From: Proteromonas lacertae | Lineage: Eukaryota > Sar > Bigyra > Opalinata > Proteromonadidae | NCBI GenBank assembly: GCA_002245135.1 | Contig: NGBS01000331.1 | Coordinates: forward strand, 1 to 64,000 | Direction: 5' to 3' | Length of the DNA: 64,000 nucleotides | Shown here: positions 1 to 9,831 of the stretch, in pieces | Layout of the letters: each line of letters begins with the position of its first letter | Position numbering within the stretch: the stretch's first letter is position 1 | Program-made: the position numbers and the translations under genes | The notes under the pieces: generated by a model | The model's input: only the letters and a program-made list of their open reading frames with translations | What the model was told of the DNA's origin: nothing | Databases searched by the model: none

Positions 1-482
1 GAAGAATTGAGAGGATTGCTGTTTTAACTGTTTGGAAAGGTCCATGTAAATTGTCTTGGCCTTGAAGAGCATCGGATGATCATGTTGAAATATCATCTCG
101 TAGTGATATGCGGCCTTACTTAATTGTCCTAGGAGTTTGTCTATCATCTCAATAAACTGCGAGGTGAGGATAAAGTGATTGATGTTGTTCTCCTTGATCC
201 TGAAGTTCCTAATAAGGTGATGGACGCATTCAAATCGTTTTCGGATGAATAATAATGCTAGTCTTAGGAGATCGTTTTTTGAAGCTTACAAGGTGATGTT
301 GTTGAAGACATCCTCTCTATTGAAGGCAATCTTGAATTAATCCAGTAGACTCCTTGAGAATGTATCTCCAATAGCATATTGATGGGGGTATGGTAGTCTC
401 TTAAGCCATTGTACTTTGGTACTTGACGATGGTGCGGAAGGTAGTAAGAGTTGGTAACAATGGGGGTTTTCTTATTATTCAT
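1..482 (-). pseudogene. Coding-like relic of unknown family (left copy)
   Basis: This is the inverted copy of 18,449-18,960. It contains a 72-residue open frame at 264-482 and further protein-like sequence in another frame towards base 1. That sequence includes a helical, leucine-rich and basic stretch (LLGQLSKAAYHYEMIFQHDH is readable in the right-arm copy). Base composition is GC-richer than the neighbouring GT genes. I do not recognise the family. It is decayed, with one or two breaks, and may be a leftover of a mobile element. Confidence 0.4.
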
Positions 483-1589
483 TGATGGTAGTTCTCTCTG
501 CTTTATATTTAAATGTGTAGATAGGATTTTTATTCCTTCATCTCATATCTTATTTCGGTTGATTATTTAGACAGTGAAGACTTGATAATGAAGATAAATT
601 GCGGATTAATATTTCTATACTTTTATGTGTTAATTTATTATCTAAATATTAGTAAAAAATCAAAATGTACAACTCAATTTAATTTTTTTTCTTTTAATCC
701 ATTTAATCTTAAAGATGAATGATTTGTAAAAATTATAATCAATATCTAAATTGCACAGATACAATTTATTATTACAATCATCTTTAATATATTTGATTAA
801 AATCTGGAATGTTTGGAATAATATTTGTGCAACTAAAAAAATGTAATTCAAAGAATGATGAAAGAAGTTGAAGGAAATGCAGAAATAATGAATCTGATAA
901 TTTTATATACAATAATGAGAAACTAATAAAAGAATATTAATCAAAATTAAATTAAGAACAAAAGAATGATTTTATAGATTGGTTTAACACGAGTACTGAT
1001 ATAAAGATTTAGCTATACCCATCGGCTTGCCAAGTCTCAAGCTCACTTTTTTAAAATCTATTTAACGAATAGATATGATTTATTATAAAGAATTGCTGAT
1101 GCTTTCAAGAGCAAAATTTAGTAATAATTTTTACAGTATCTGTTTCATAGCATTCATCAAGACGTGATAAATAGATTCGACATATAGTTGTTAAGTCTAC
1201 AACAGTTACCTGGCATTATTATGACTAATGTTTATGAATTTATTTTTAGAAATGTTAAATAATTTATTTGTAATACAAATTTTTTATATGAAATTATTCA
1301 TTACATTGTAAATATTTGAATGCCTGGGTATTTAAAATGCAAATTTTTATAACTAAATTGTAAAGTGCCTATGTAAGATGCATAATGATATTGTCCTGGT
1401 GCTGTAAGATCTGGAATTTATGGATGTTTAAATATGCAAAGAATTCTGAAGTTGACTCTGATAAAAATGCCTATGCAAGTTGAATGGAAATATTTTTTGA
1501 ATATTTTATATGAAAAATAGCTTAAATCTTTTTAAATAGAAATATGATTATTGAGAAGGAATTATAAAATTAATACAATATTATATAGT
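483..1589. other. Intergenic stretch without a clear gene (left arm)
   Basis: About 1.1 kb with no gene I can support. It mirrors 17,342-18,448. A short coding-like fragment lies at 660-917 on the minus strand (matching 18,018-18,257 on the plus strand), with the readable piece LIKYIKDDCNNKLYLCNLDI. I cannot place it in a family. The two arms differ here by several small length differences, more than within the genes. Confidence 0.5.
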
Positions 1590-2739
1590 TTAAATATTTC
1601 CAAGCTCTATTATATTTGAGAATATATTCATTACTGACATAATGAATGAAGATATATTGAAATTTATATATTTAACATATAATTTCGTATATGTCAATTT
1701 ATATATAAAATAATGCAATCCTAACTGTGTTCCCAATTTTTGCAAATGCATATATAGGATCTTTTGGAGAAATTTCTATAACAACAGTATACCTTTTGGA
1801 AAAATAAATATTAGTCAATCCTGATCCATGATAACCGATAATTATTTTTGCATATGTAAACCAGCAATATATATCATCTAATATAAGATAATTATCGTTA
1901 TATACTATTATGCTTATATTGAAATAGTGTATTAAGCATCTTTTTAATTCATTTTAAATTTTGTAATATTCGATTCTTTGATCTTTGAAGTAATAGAATA
2001 TAATTCAGCTTAGAATTATTACATTGTTTATTAGCCATTCTCTTTCTTAATATTTCACTAAATTTTATTATTAATGGTGTTGATGATTTAACACAATAAA
2101 ATGGAGTAGGTACTAACAAATTAATAAACAAAGTGCTTACCATATATGATTCTATTATTGGAAAAGCCTAAAAGATTTAGAATTTTTTCTGCTGTATTTT
2201 GACTATAACGAGGATATGATATGAATATTTTAATGTATGACCGATTTAAAAGGTAATTTATATATGGAATTATCCTTGTTAATCCTTCAACTGTGGCCAT
2301 GAAAAACTCCATCGGCATGCCAATTTATTAAATTAAATCCATAATTAACTATTGGCAAAGCTTCATTTTCCTTAATATTGTTTATATACCACCTAAAATC
2401 ATTGCACTGCCCTTTAAAAAATAGAATTTTACAATTACTAATTATAATTCTATCAGTAACAAATACATTTTTCATTAAAAGTAAAATATAATTATCATAA
2501 TCGTTGTTATTCAAATAATAAAGCTGACTATTTTTTCCTGATATAATTGTAATATAATTCGATCTTGATTTAGTAAATAATATTTGTGAAGTAATCATTC
2601 TAATGTTTTTTGTAGATGAATTGATTATTTTTATATTTGAACAATAAAAATTTCTTTTATTAATTATAATACTGTAATAAAATAAATTCATAATCAATAG
2701 AATAATTAATATTTTATTATAATAATTACATATAGTCAT
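1590..2739 (-). pseudogene. GT61-like glycosyltransferase, left-arm copy (broken)
   Basis: This is the inverted copy of the intact gene at 16,196-17,341. The N-terminal 160 residues read well (membrane anchor, then a stretch ending near WHADGVFHG), and the rest is recognisable in other frames with about two breaks. The 3' end of the coding region is at 1,590. The open frame runs a few codons further into the neighbouring hAT element, but the natural start is the ATG at 2,737-2,739, just outside it. The right-arm copy is whole, so the damage is either recent decay or a sequence error in one arm. Confidence 0.8.
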
Positions 2740-2747
2740 ATATAAAT

Positions 2748-3801
2748 CAGTGTTGTATTTTTCGGTCAAAAAATATAGGTTTACCTATAGGTCAAAACCT
2801 ATATCTTTAGCTTGACCTTTACCTTCCTTATACAAAATTAATGTTTTATACATCATCTTTCAAATATCAAATTTGACCGTCAGTCGATGCACTTTTTATA
2901 TTACTATTATTTTGATCTATTTCTCAATGATGACTCACAATAACATATTATTAACATAATATTAAATTAATTATAGAATAAAAAAATAAAAGAAAAAAAC
3001 ATCAAGCTTGATGGTTTGACTAAGATAATCTTTATTTATAAGACTTTATAATATATGAAACTATAGGGATATCACATTACCATCTTTCGCATCGAAAGAA
3101 GTTGTGGATTTATTCAATTATAAAATGTTTCATAAAAATATTAACTACTTCAAAATGTTTTGGAAAACGTGATTAAAATAAAATATTCAGATTATTACAT
3201 ATGGTAAAAGCCAAAGTCAATTCAGATTCTGTCAACAAAGATCTATTTAAATTCATAACCTTCAATGCAGTCAGTACCACAATATTAGACTCACCAGTAT
3301 TTAGAAGGTTTTGCTTCAAACTAGGATATAGTATAACTCGAAGAGAGGTTTATAATGATTATTTATTTTCAGAAACTGAGAAAGTAAGAGACTTATTGAA
3401 GACAAATCATTAATATCCAGAAATAGAGATTTATTATTATAATTACATTAATATTTGTTTTTTAGAGATAGTAATCAATATAAATTAATCATCAAAATAA
3501 CAAGTTGTTTATAAATATGTTAAATATCACTATTGAGTAGTTTGTAGATGAATTTTAATATATCAGAATAGATATTTATACAATTTCAACAAATCTTAGT
3601 CATAACTATAGTAACTAAAGTAAAACAAGAAGCAGGAATAATATTTTATATAGTATGATAGTTTGTATAAAACAAATGTTACTCAGTATGTAATTAAAAT
3701 AGATTTTAACAAAATAATGCTTGAGGTTTGACCGACCGACGGTCAAAGCTAGATTATAGGTTTTACCTATAACCTATAAGTTACCTATTTATACAACCCT
3801 G
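2748..3801 (+). mobile_element. Non-autonomous hAT element, 1,054 bp, left-arm copy
   Basis: The ends begin CAGTGTTGTA and, on the other strand, CAGGGTTGTA, the CAG-type termini expected of hAT transposons. The element is flanked by a perfect 8 bp target-site duplication, ATATAAAT, at 2,740-2,747 and 3,802-3,809. Inside are palindromic AGGT/ACCT-rich subterminal motifs and one short transposase-derived frame. An exact-length copy lies at 15,134-16,187 and a damaged one at 50,808-51,615. It sits between two divergent genes whose start codons would otherwise be only 6 bp apart. Confidence 0.93.
3201..3413 (+). pseudogene. hAT transposase N-terminal fragment (70 aa)
   Basis: This 70-residue open frame inside the hAT element resembles the region that follows the BED zinc finger in hAT transposases. 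It has a KFITFNAVSTTILDSPVFRR block, then a CFKLGY motif near residue 38. The catalytic core and the C-terminal dimerisation domain are absent, so it cannot mobilise the element alone. Copies at 15,522-15,734 and 50,871-51,083 have kept the frame open, which is notable for so short a fragment. It could be a retained micro-protein or simply young sequence. Confidence 0.7.
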
Positions 3802-3807
3802 ATATAA

Positions 3808-4641
3808 ATGATAGTATTGAAATATTTTCTATTTGTGATATTTTTATTCGCTGTAGCTAAATATTATTTTAATAATATAAATGGCAAAGGTAATTGTAAT
3901 AATTCCGAAATATACAATTTAAAAGAGTTTAGTATAGAGTTGATGAAAAAAGTTGTATTAAATAGTATATATGAAAATGGATCCTGGATAATAGACGGAA
4001 GTTCATGGCCGAAAGGTAATGCTCTTACAATGGTGGGAATGAGAAGATTAAATAATTTGCATTTATTAATTCAGAATATCATTGAAAAAAATATTAAAGG
4101 TGATATTATAGAGGCTGGATGTTGGAGAGGAGGGGCAATGATATTAGCAAGGACTATACTAAATTTATACAACCAAAATAACCGAAATGTCTACATGTGT
4201 GATTCATTCTCAGGAATACCACCAATGCCTAATTCAAAATATGTTCAAGATAAAGCAGCTCATACTTATGATATATTGAATAACAATCCTGTAGAAAATC
4301 TTTTCAAAATACTAAAAATCTTAAATTTAGAGAGAGGAACAATTGTAGTAAAAGGTTATTTTAATGAAACTCTTTATAAAATACCATCAAAATCGTTTTC
4401 AATAATTCGATTGGATGGCGATACATACATTAGCACTTGGCAAGCAATTTCTATTCTTTATCCTAAATTATCAATAGGAGGATATGTTATTATTGATGAT
4501 TACATTGGGTGGATATCCTGTAAACAAGCTATTACTGATTATAGAAAGAAATACAATATTGATGAAGAAATAATCGAAGTGTTTCATGAAAAAGGAGAAA
4601 GAATAAGAGGAGTTTATTGGGAAAAAAAGAAGAATATATAA
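3808..4641 (+). CDS. TylF/MycF-like O-methyltransferase, type II membrane protein (left copy)
   Basis: A 277-residue protein with a hydrophobic N-terminal anchor (about residues 3-20) followed by a class I SAM-dependent methyltransferase domain. Visible motifs are IEAGCWRGGA (about residues 101-110, the SAM-binding loop), DSFSGIPP (about 132-139), RLDGDTYIST (about 196-205) and GGYVIIDDY, all typical of the TylF/MycF sugar O-methyltransferase family. In that family the substrate is a sugar hydroxyl. Here the neighbouring glycosyltransferases suggest methylation of a glycan in the secretory pathway. The ATG overlaps the target duplication of the upstream hAT element, so its original promoter has been displaced. 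Identical copy at 14,294-15,127. Confidence 0.87.
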   Translation: MIVLKYFLFVIFLFAVAKYYFNNINGKGNCNNSEIYNLKEFSIELMKKVVLNSIYENGSWIIDGSSWPKGNALTMVGMRRLNNLHLLIQNIIEKNIKGDIIEAGCWRGGAMILARTILNLYNQNNRNVYMCDSFSGIPPMPNSKYVQDKAAHTYDILNNNPVENLFKILKILNLERGTIVVKGYFNETLYKIPSKSFSIIRLDGDTYISTWQAISILYPKLSIGGYVIIDDYIGWISCKQAITDYRKKYNIDEEIIEVFHEKGERIRGVYWEKKKNI

Positions 4642-4875
4642 TTTATTTTATTAATAATAATAATTTGTAAGAAACATTAAATAGGTATACAAAAGCGGTG
4701 ATTTTCTATTCCAAAAGTATTGTAAATGTATAGCTTGAATAACATCTCTAACATCTATTGTCAAGATATTTTATCTTTCAAAGCCATCCCTAATATAGTA
4801 TTATCAATAATAATCCTTCCTATTACTAATATATTTAATATTTTCATTTGATTTTCATTAAAAGTATATTTTGTA

Positions 4876-5131
4876 GCTGAGATATTCCATCGTAAGATTC
4901 ACTTAGTACCTGACAGCTATCAGATGGATATCGTCTTCTTCCTACCGAAGAATAGCTACAAGCACGATAGCTTTACTTAGTTCACGTGCAGTACATAGTC
5001 AAGGAAGTAGATGAATACTATGTGATGAGCATCCTCAATTGCTCAGTCTCCGAGGTCAAGAGATTACATTATAAGAGAATAGCCAATGCTGGCTTGCACA
5101 TCAGAGAAGCTCTTGAACATAAAGCAATTCG
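4876..5131 (+). pseudogene. Polinton-type integrase relic (left copy)
   Basis: A fossil fragment between the methyltransferase and the GT15-like gene. One frame reads HRKIHLVPDSYQMDIVFFLP, which closely matches the first catalytic-Asp region of the Polinton integrase at 45,616-46,903 (YFQMDIVFFLP). Further integrase-like sequence follows in another frame. It is a short broken piece with several breaks and no visible element ends. Inverted copy at 13,804-14,059. Its GC-richer codon use stands out from the GT genes around it. Confidence 0.75.
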
Positions 5132-5203
5132 GCATTATAATGTATATTAATGGAATTTATCACTATGATCATCATTATATTAATTTGGGCAGAATCCATG
5201 TTA

Positions 5204-6190
5204 TTATTTTTTATTGCATAGATGATGACAATATTTTACATCTTTAGGTAAAGATATTTTAGTGTAATTTTTTGCAAATAACGATAAGCTTGTATATCTC
5301 AATGGTGCATCTCCCCATCTATAGATAAACTGACCATAACTTAAATCTACTAACATCATAAACTGAAACATTTTTCTATTTCTAAAAAAATTCAATCTAC
5401 ATATTTCAAAATTATTATAATAAATAAGTGCACTTGAATTAAAATTTTTACTAAATCTATTAACATCTTCTACTTTAATCTTTAATGCATTAATAAATGA
5501 AAATGTAAAATCTTTTAATCCTTTTGTTACAAATGCAGCATCGTATAAAATTCTATTATGCATATATATAATTTCATCACTCATATAATTAAATAAATTC
5601 ACAGAAGTATTTAAAATAGATTCTGAATCAAGTCTCATGATCATATCTGAATCACACAATAATGGATGGATAAAAATACTTTTAAAAAAGAACCTACACA
5701 TGTGTTGATAATTCCATTTTCCTCTTTTCATGTAGTTTGGTTTATATGCAGACGTATTAAATTTGTAGGGAAATGTATAAAAATAAGATGAAACATCAAC
5801 AACAGAATAGAAAATATTACGATATTTGTCATCTAGTGTAATGTTTTCTGTAACAAAGAAAATTAATTTATCATAATGTTTTTGATTTAAAAATAGATAA
5901 TTTTTATCAATAAAAGGTTTTATATTATTATAATACAGTAGAACAATAATTGTCCTTTTTTTACCATTGCATGATTTGCACATATGATATAATCTATTTA
6001 TATATGGCAGTCTTTGATTATAAAGATTAATTGAATTAATAAACATTTTTGAATAATTATAATTATTTATTAATTCTATTTTTTCAAACATTAAATCTAT
6101 TTTTGATAAATTAATTTTTTTAATATATAATAATATGAATAGAGAAAAGAATAATAAGAATATTTTAATATATCTAATTATGAATATCAT
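5204..6190 (-). CDS. GT15-like alpha-mannosyltransferase (KRE2/MNT1 type), left copy
   Basis: A 328-residue type II membrane protein with an anchor at about residues 5-25. The C-terminal half carries the KRE2/MNT1 signature: YQHMCRFFF (about 161-169), then HPLL and DSDMIMRLDSES (about 180-191, in place of the YYWRVEP-type metal-binding motif). Late in the protein comes a WGDAPLR motif (the family has WSDAPVH). GT15 enzymes add alpha-1,2-mannose to O- and N-glycans in the fungal Golgi. It lies 12 bp downstream of the 6,203-7,126 gene on the same strand, a very tight pair. The inverted copy at 12,745-13,731 encodes the same protein. Confidence 0.85.
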   Translation of the reverse strand: MIFIIRYIKIFLLFFSLFILLYIKKINLSKIDLMFEKIELINNYNYSKMFINSINLYNQRLPYINRLYHMCKSCNGKKRTIIVLLYYNNIKPFIDKNYLFLNQKHYDKLIFFVTENITLDDKYRNIFYSVVDVSSYFYTFPYKFNTSAYKPNYMKRGKWNYQHMCRFFFKSIFIHPLLCDSDMIMRLDSESILNTSVNLFNYMSDEIIYMHNRILYDAAFVTKGLKDFTFSFINALKIKVEDVNRFSKNFNSSALIYYNNFEICRLNFFRNRKMFQFMMLVDLSYGQFIYRWGDAPLRYTSLSLFAKNYTKISLPKDVKYCHHLCNKK

Positions 6191-6202
6191 AGAATAATAA
6201 TA

Positions 6203-7126
6203 TTAAGGCTGTTTTAATGAATTTGATATATTAAAAGCAGATCCTGAATGATTTATAGATTTTGAATGTTTTACATAGAATATAAATGACTTAGGCAAAT
6301 CAAGATCGGATATATACCAATCAATATGATGAGCAACATAAGGTGACAGAGATCTAAAAGAATATTGTGAATGTCTTCTAAATTTTGTTGTTCTTTTTCT
6401 CATTCCAAATATAGTGTCAATATCTGCATTAATAAGAGTATAATATTGATTTTTGTAAAATATATCATAGTGGTTCCTTCTTAGATAATTTGTTTCAAAA
6501 GTATATACTTTTCTAAAATCAGGAAATTTATTAGATATATCGTTAACCATTAGTGATGGACCTACTACACTTACATTGCAATTACTCAGTACTGAGGCAT
6601 AAAAATCAAATATATTTGTTGGTATATTTATCATTATAATATCTATATCTGATAAAATATAATATTTAATATTTATATTTAAACTAAGATAAGAAATTAT
6701 GATATTTGGGACCTCTATATCGATTAAATATTTCCAGCTATTCTGTTTGAGATAAACAATATCTATATCATATTTATTTTCTATAAAATTATAATATTTT
6801 AAAAGTGGCAGATAAGTACTACTATGATCCAATATAACTAACTTTATATTATTATTTCTATTGAATTTCATCCAATACTTAATTGAATAATATACTGCAT
6901 ATAGCCTATCTCTAGATAAAAGAAATATAAAGATACTGCTAACATGAATAACTTTAATAGGATATAAGCAATTTAATTTGTTTAACCTATTCATTTTAAG
7001 ATTTTCAAATTCTCTTATATATTCATATTTTATAGTATTACTTTCATTCTCGCAATAAATAACTCTAAAACATAAAAGTAGAAAAATAGTAATTACTATA
7101 ACTGTTATTAGAGAAAATAATAACAT
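6203..7126 (-). CDS. GT-A type glycosyltransferase, unclassified (left copy)
   Basis: A 307-residue protein with a strong N-terminal anchor (about residues 2-24). It has a GT-A-like core: YYILSDIDIIMINIP (a DxD-type metal site), then VVGPSLMVNDI, a Glu-containing ETNYLRR segment, DIDTIFGMRK, and PYVAHHIDWY near the C-terminus. This order (nucleotide-sugar DxD, GPSL, IDT-F, final HxDWY) looks like a family of uncharacterised GTs in microbes, but I cannot name a CAZy family. It diverges from the gene at 7,171 with only 44 bp between start codons. Identical copy at 11,809-12,732. Confidence 0.7.
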   Translation of the reverse strand: MLLFSLITVIVITIFLLLCFRVIYCENESNTIKYEYIREFENLKMNRLNKLNCLYPIKVIHVSSIFIFLLSRDRLYAVYYSIKYWMKFNRNNNIKLVILDHSSTYLPLLKYYNFIENKYDIDIVYLKQNSWKYLIDIEVPNIIISYLSLNINIKYYILSDIDIIMINIPTNIFDFYASVLSNCNVSVVGPSLMVNDISNKFPDFRKVYTFETNYLRRNHYDIFYKNQYYTLINADIDTIFGMRKRTTKFRRHSQYSFRSLSPYVAHHIDWYISDLDLPKSFIFYVKHSKSINHSGSAFNISNSLKQP

Positions 7127-7170
7127 AAATAAACATATATTGATCTTTTTGATAAAACTCTAATTATTAC
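7127..7170. promoter_or_regulatory. 44 bp divergent spacer
   Basis: The start codons of the minus-strand gene (7,126) and the plus-strand gene (7,171) are only 44 bp apart. Any promoter here must be very short or shared. Such compact divergent spacing is common in large DNA viruses and unusual in filamentous fungi. No TATA box can be assigned with confidence. Confidence 0.45.
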
Positions 7171-8199
7171 ATGTTTATAAACTTAATTATATCTCTTTTT
7201 GTTATTAATATATTATATAATATCAATATTATTATCTACTATAATTATTATCATTTAATATACTATAATTATAATAACAGCATAAATATGTATATTCATA
7301 GTAATCAGCAACTAATCATATCGTTTGCACTAAATTACAATTTCTCTAAAATTCAAAATTTTATTATGTCATTAAACAAAACAAAATATTCAGGAAATTT
7401 AATTATTTTTACATTTTCTACTATAGAAATAATAAATAAATTATTTCTATCATATCATATACATTTAATAATACTTAATAAGACATATCCATTTTATCCA
7501 TATAATGATAAATCCTTTCCAATATCTAGGTCGAATATTATAAAATATCTGTTTTTATATAATAGCATATCGTTCTTTACCTATAGATATTTCATTATAA
7601 AATTGTTCATTAGATTCTATGGATATAGATTTAAATATATATTATTAACAGATATTAGAGATGTTTTATTCCAATTAAATCCATTCAATTGGAATATTAA
7701 AAAAGGAATATATTTGGTGGAAGAGCATCCTCGAAGAAAAATAGGGGGAGATAAATCAAATACATTATATGTGAAAAATTATAGACCTACTTCAAAAATA
7801 TATAAAAGCAATGTACTTAATGGAGGAATATTATTTGGTACTTATCCTGATTTATTAACATTTCTTGATGATTTTTTAAAGTATATATGTTCTTTTAACT
7901 GTAATGAGAATGATCAAGGTGGTTTAAATTCATATATATGGAATACACATTCATTTAAGTATCCTATATACATACTTAACTCATCGCATTCACCTGTTAG
8001 AACATTAGCTTTATGGTTATTTGATTCAAATATATGTTGTTTACCTGTTAAAAATGTAATTCTTAATTTAGACTTGTCTATACCATTAATTATTCATCAA
8101 TATGATAGAGCTATAAAAGCAACTAAAAACAATTTTAGCTCAGTCATATTATATAAAACATATTTATATTTTTATACAGAGTGTCGAAATTTTTCATAA
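7171..8199 (+). CDS. GT-like protein with DIRDV motif, type II membrane protein
   Basis: A 342-residue protein with an N-terminal anchor and a tyrosine/asparagine-rich stem. The core motif LLTDIRDVLFQLNPF resembles the metal-binding strand of GT-A glycosyltransferases in which DxRDv-FQ-NPF is conserved. It is followed by VEEHPRRK, NGGILFGTY and NDQGGLN, in the order seen in that group of uncharacterised nucleotide-sugar transferases. This left-arm copy is whole, whereas the right-arm copy at 10,736-11,764 is broken. It converges with the truncated gene at 8,239-8,551 with a 39 bp gap. Confidence 0.65.
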   Translation: MFINLIISLFVINILYNINIIIYYNYYHLIYYNYNNSINMYIHSNQQLIISFALNYNFSKIQNFIMSLNKTKYSGNLIIFTFSTIEIINKLFLSYHIHLIILNKTYPFYPYNDKSFPISRSNIIKYLFLYNSISFFTYRYFIIKLFIRFYGYRFKYILLTDIRDVLFQLNPFNWNIKKGIYLVEEHPRRKIGGDKSNTLYVKNYRPTSKIYKSNVLNGGILFGTYPDLLTFLDDFLKYICSFNCNENDQGGLNSYIWNTHSFKYPIYILNSSHSPVRTLALWLFDSNICCLPVKNVILNLDLSIPLIIHQYDRAIKATKNNFSSVILYKTYLYFYTECRNFS

Positions 8200-8238
8200 T
8201 ACTTATACGATTTAGTATCGCAATAAATTCTATATCAA

Positions 8239-8551
8239 TTAAAATTTCAAAGGGTGATAAAATTTATTGTGGTTGCTTTTAGTATGTATTATATTGTACC
8301 ATCTTTCTTTTGTCAATGTTTTACCAGCAGAGAAAGGAGAACCTATATAAACTTTGGATATTACTTCATATGAAAGATTGTAATACAAAGCAGTTTCAAT
8401 TGTACTTGTTTCAGTTTGCGAATGATAACTATTTTGCAAATCATGTATCATATATCTAAAATAATACTTAGACCATCTTTGAACATATTCTCTATTTACA
8501 TAACCATAATTATACTTAAAAATGGTATTTCTTCTATATTAATATTCTTTT
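8239..8551 (-). pseudogene. Truncated C-terminal copy of the 9,832-10,698 GT-like gene
   Basis: The last 100 or so codons of the gene at 9,832-10,698 are repeated here in inverted orientation and stop at the palindrome junction (8,551). The preserved part includes MIHDLQNSYHSQTETS and the C-terminal NHNKFYHPLKF. It has no start of its own. Its truncation marks this arm as the derived side of the inverted duplication. Confidence 0.9.
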
Positions 8552-8792
8552 TATGCATATTTGATATAAAATAATCTCTTTTATACTTATTTAAAAAGAA
8601 CAGCATAACTACAAAAAACAAAAAACTTATAGAAACAAATATTTATGTCGATATAAACGGGTTTGAGTGTAAATTCAAGTATCATTCAAGCATTATATAT
8701 ATTATCTAAAAAGATTTTACATTTTATATTTATACTACAACAATAATTCCATTACATATACATTCACAATTACTATAGAAGAGAATGACATT

Positions 8793-9632
8793 CTAAAACA
8801 TATAACATGCAGAATCTTTTATATAGAAACCAAGTTCCTTTTTAAATAATGCAACTTTATACCCTTTTACAACAATTCTTGATATAAAATCTAAATCCTC
8901 TGTTGAATAAAGCGATTCATTGTAAAGAATATATTTCATTATATCTCTTTTTATTGAAGGCCAACCATTTGTTATATAGAATCTATTTGACACATCACAC
9001 ATATATATTCTACCATTATTATAAAATGTATTCCTACATCTTTCTGTAATTTTATTATATTGATTAATAACAGCATATTTTTTATATTCTTTTGTAAGAT
9101 TAACTGAATCAAGCAAACTATAGTTTCTTGTTGAAGGATGAAATACTACATCAATCTTTGAATTTTCATAAAATATTTTATGAATTATGTATAGTCTGTA
9201 TATTGACATTATATCGTCAATATCAAAAAATGAAAGTATTTGACATTGTGAATGGATATATCCAAAGTTTCGGTTTGACGCAGCATTATACTTATTATAT
9301 CTAAGCAGAATTACTAATTTCTGTGTGCATTTTTTTAATTCTTTTGATTTTTGTTTATTGTATTTTGATAAATTAGCATTAACTCCTGACAATACAATAA
9401 TTATTTCTTCCGGATATTGTAAAGAATTGCATATACTTCTTTTTAAAGTATTAAAACATCTTTCATAGTCTTCATAAGTTGAAGGTATTATTAGTGATAT
9501 ACAAAATGGATGTATATTAGATATTAAGTAAATATACTTTTCACATATAATTAATAATATAAATGAAAAGATAATAATAATTAATTTGTTTAAATCTATT
9601 TGTATATGTTGTTGAATATTATGAATTTGCAA
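8793..9632 (-). CDS. GT2-like (GT-A) glycosyltransferase
   Basis: About 279 residues in the unique centre of the palindrome. A hydrophobic anchor (about residues 16-40) is followed by a GT2-type core: FCISLIIPSTYEDYERCF, NAASNRNFGY (the R-N-G motif of GT2 enzymes), FFDIDDIMS (DxD metal site), then NGWPSIKRD and STEDLDFISRIVVKGYKVAL. It is a clear paralogue of 19,025-19,831, roughly half identical. The start is uncertain: I see no in-frame ATG at the expected place and place it by alignment with the paralogue. It diverges from 9,832. Confidence 0.75.
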   Translation of the reverse strand: MQIHNIQQHIQIDLNKLIIIIFSFILLIICEKYIYLISNIHPFCISLIIPSTYEDYERCFNTLKRSICNSLQYPEEIIIVLSGVNANLSKYNKQKSKELKKCTQKLVILLRYNKYNAASNRNFGYIHSQCQILSFFDIDDIMSIYRLYIIHKIFYENSKIDVVFHPSTRNYSLLDSVNLTKEYKKYAVINQYNKITERCRNTFYNNGRIYMCDVSNRFYITNGWPSIKRDIMKYILYNESLYSTEDLDFISRIVVKGYKVALFKKELGFYIKDSACYMF

Positions 9633-9831
9633 CTACTGGTTATTAAAACATTAAGATGGCATTCTAATCTAATTACTTTAAATTGGCAACCTTGGAGTTG
9701 CATCAGTTCCATTATCTAGTGAGGTGTAATTCATGCCTGGATGAAGTAAGTGTGTTGTATATTGATATGAGTTCTCTTACTTTGAACTTATTTGAAATGG
9801 GGTTATAATACGTATAAATACTACATTTTTA
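9633..9831. promoter_or_regulatory. Divergent intergenic region with TATA-like box
   Basis: A 199 bp spacer between two divergent GT genes. CGTATAAATAC at about 9,810-9,820 is a plausible TATA element 12-20 bp upstream of the ATG at 9,832. That is close, so the mRNA leader would be very short. The spacer is GC-richer than the genes around it. Confidence 0.4.

Larger units (their letters stand above)
1..8551. repeat. Left arm of giant palindrome
   Basis: This stretch is the near-perfect reverse complement of 10,386-18,934. Paired positions sum to about 18,931-18,937 along the whole length, so the arms differ only by scattered substitutions and a few very small length differences. The GT15-like, methyltransferase and 307-residue GT genes encode identical proteins in both arms. 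The arm starts at or before base 1, so its outer end is not visible. Its inner end cuts off the gene copy at 8,239-8,551, which suggests that this arm is the duplicate. Confidence 0.95.
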
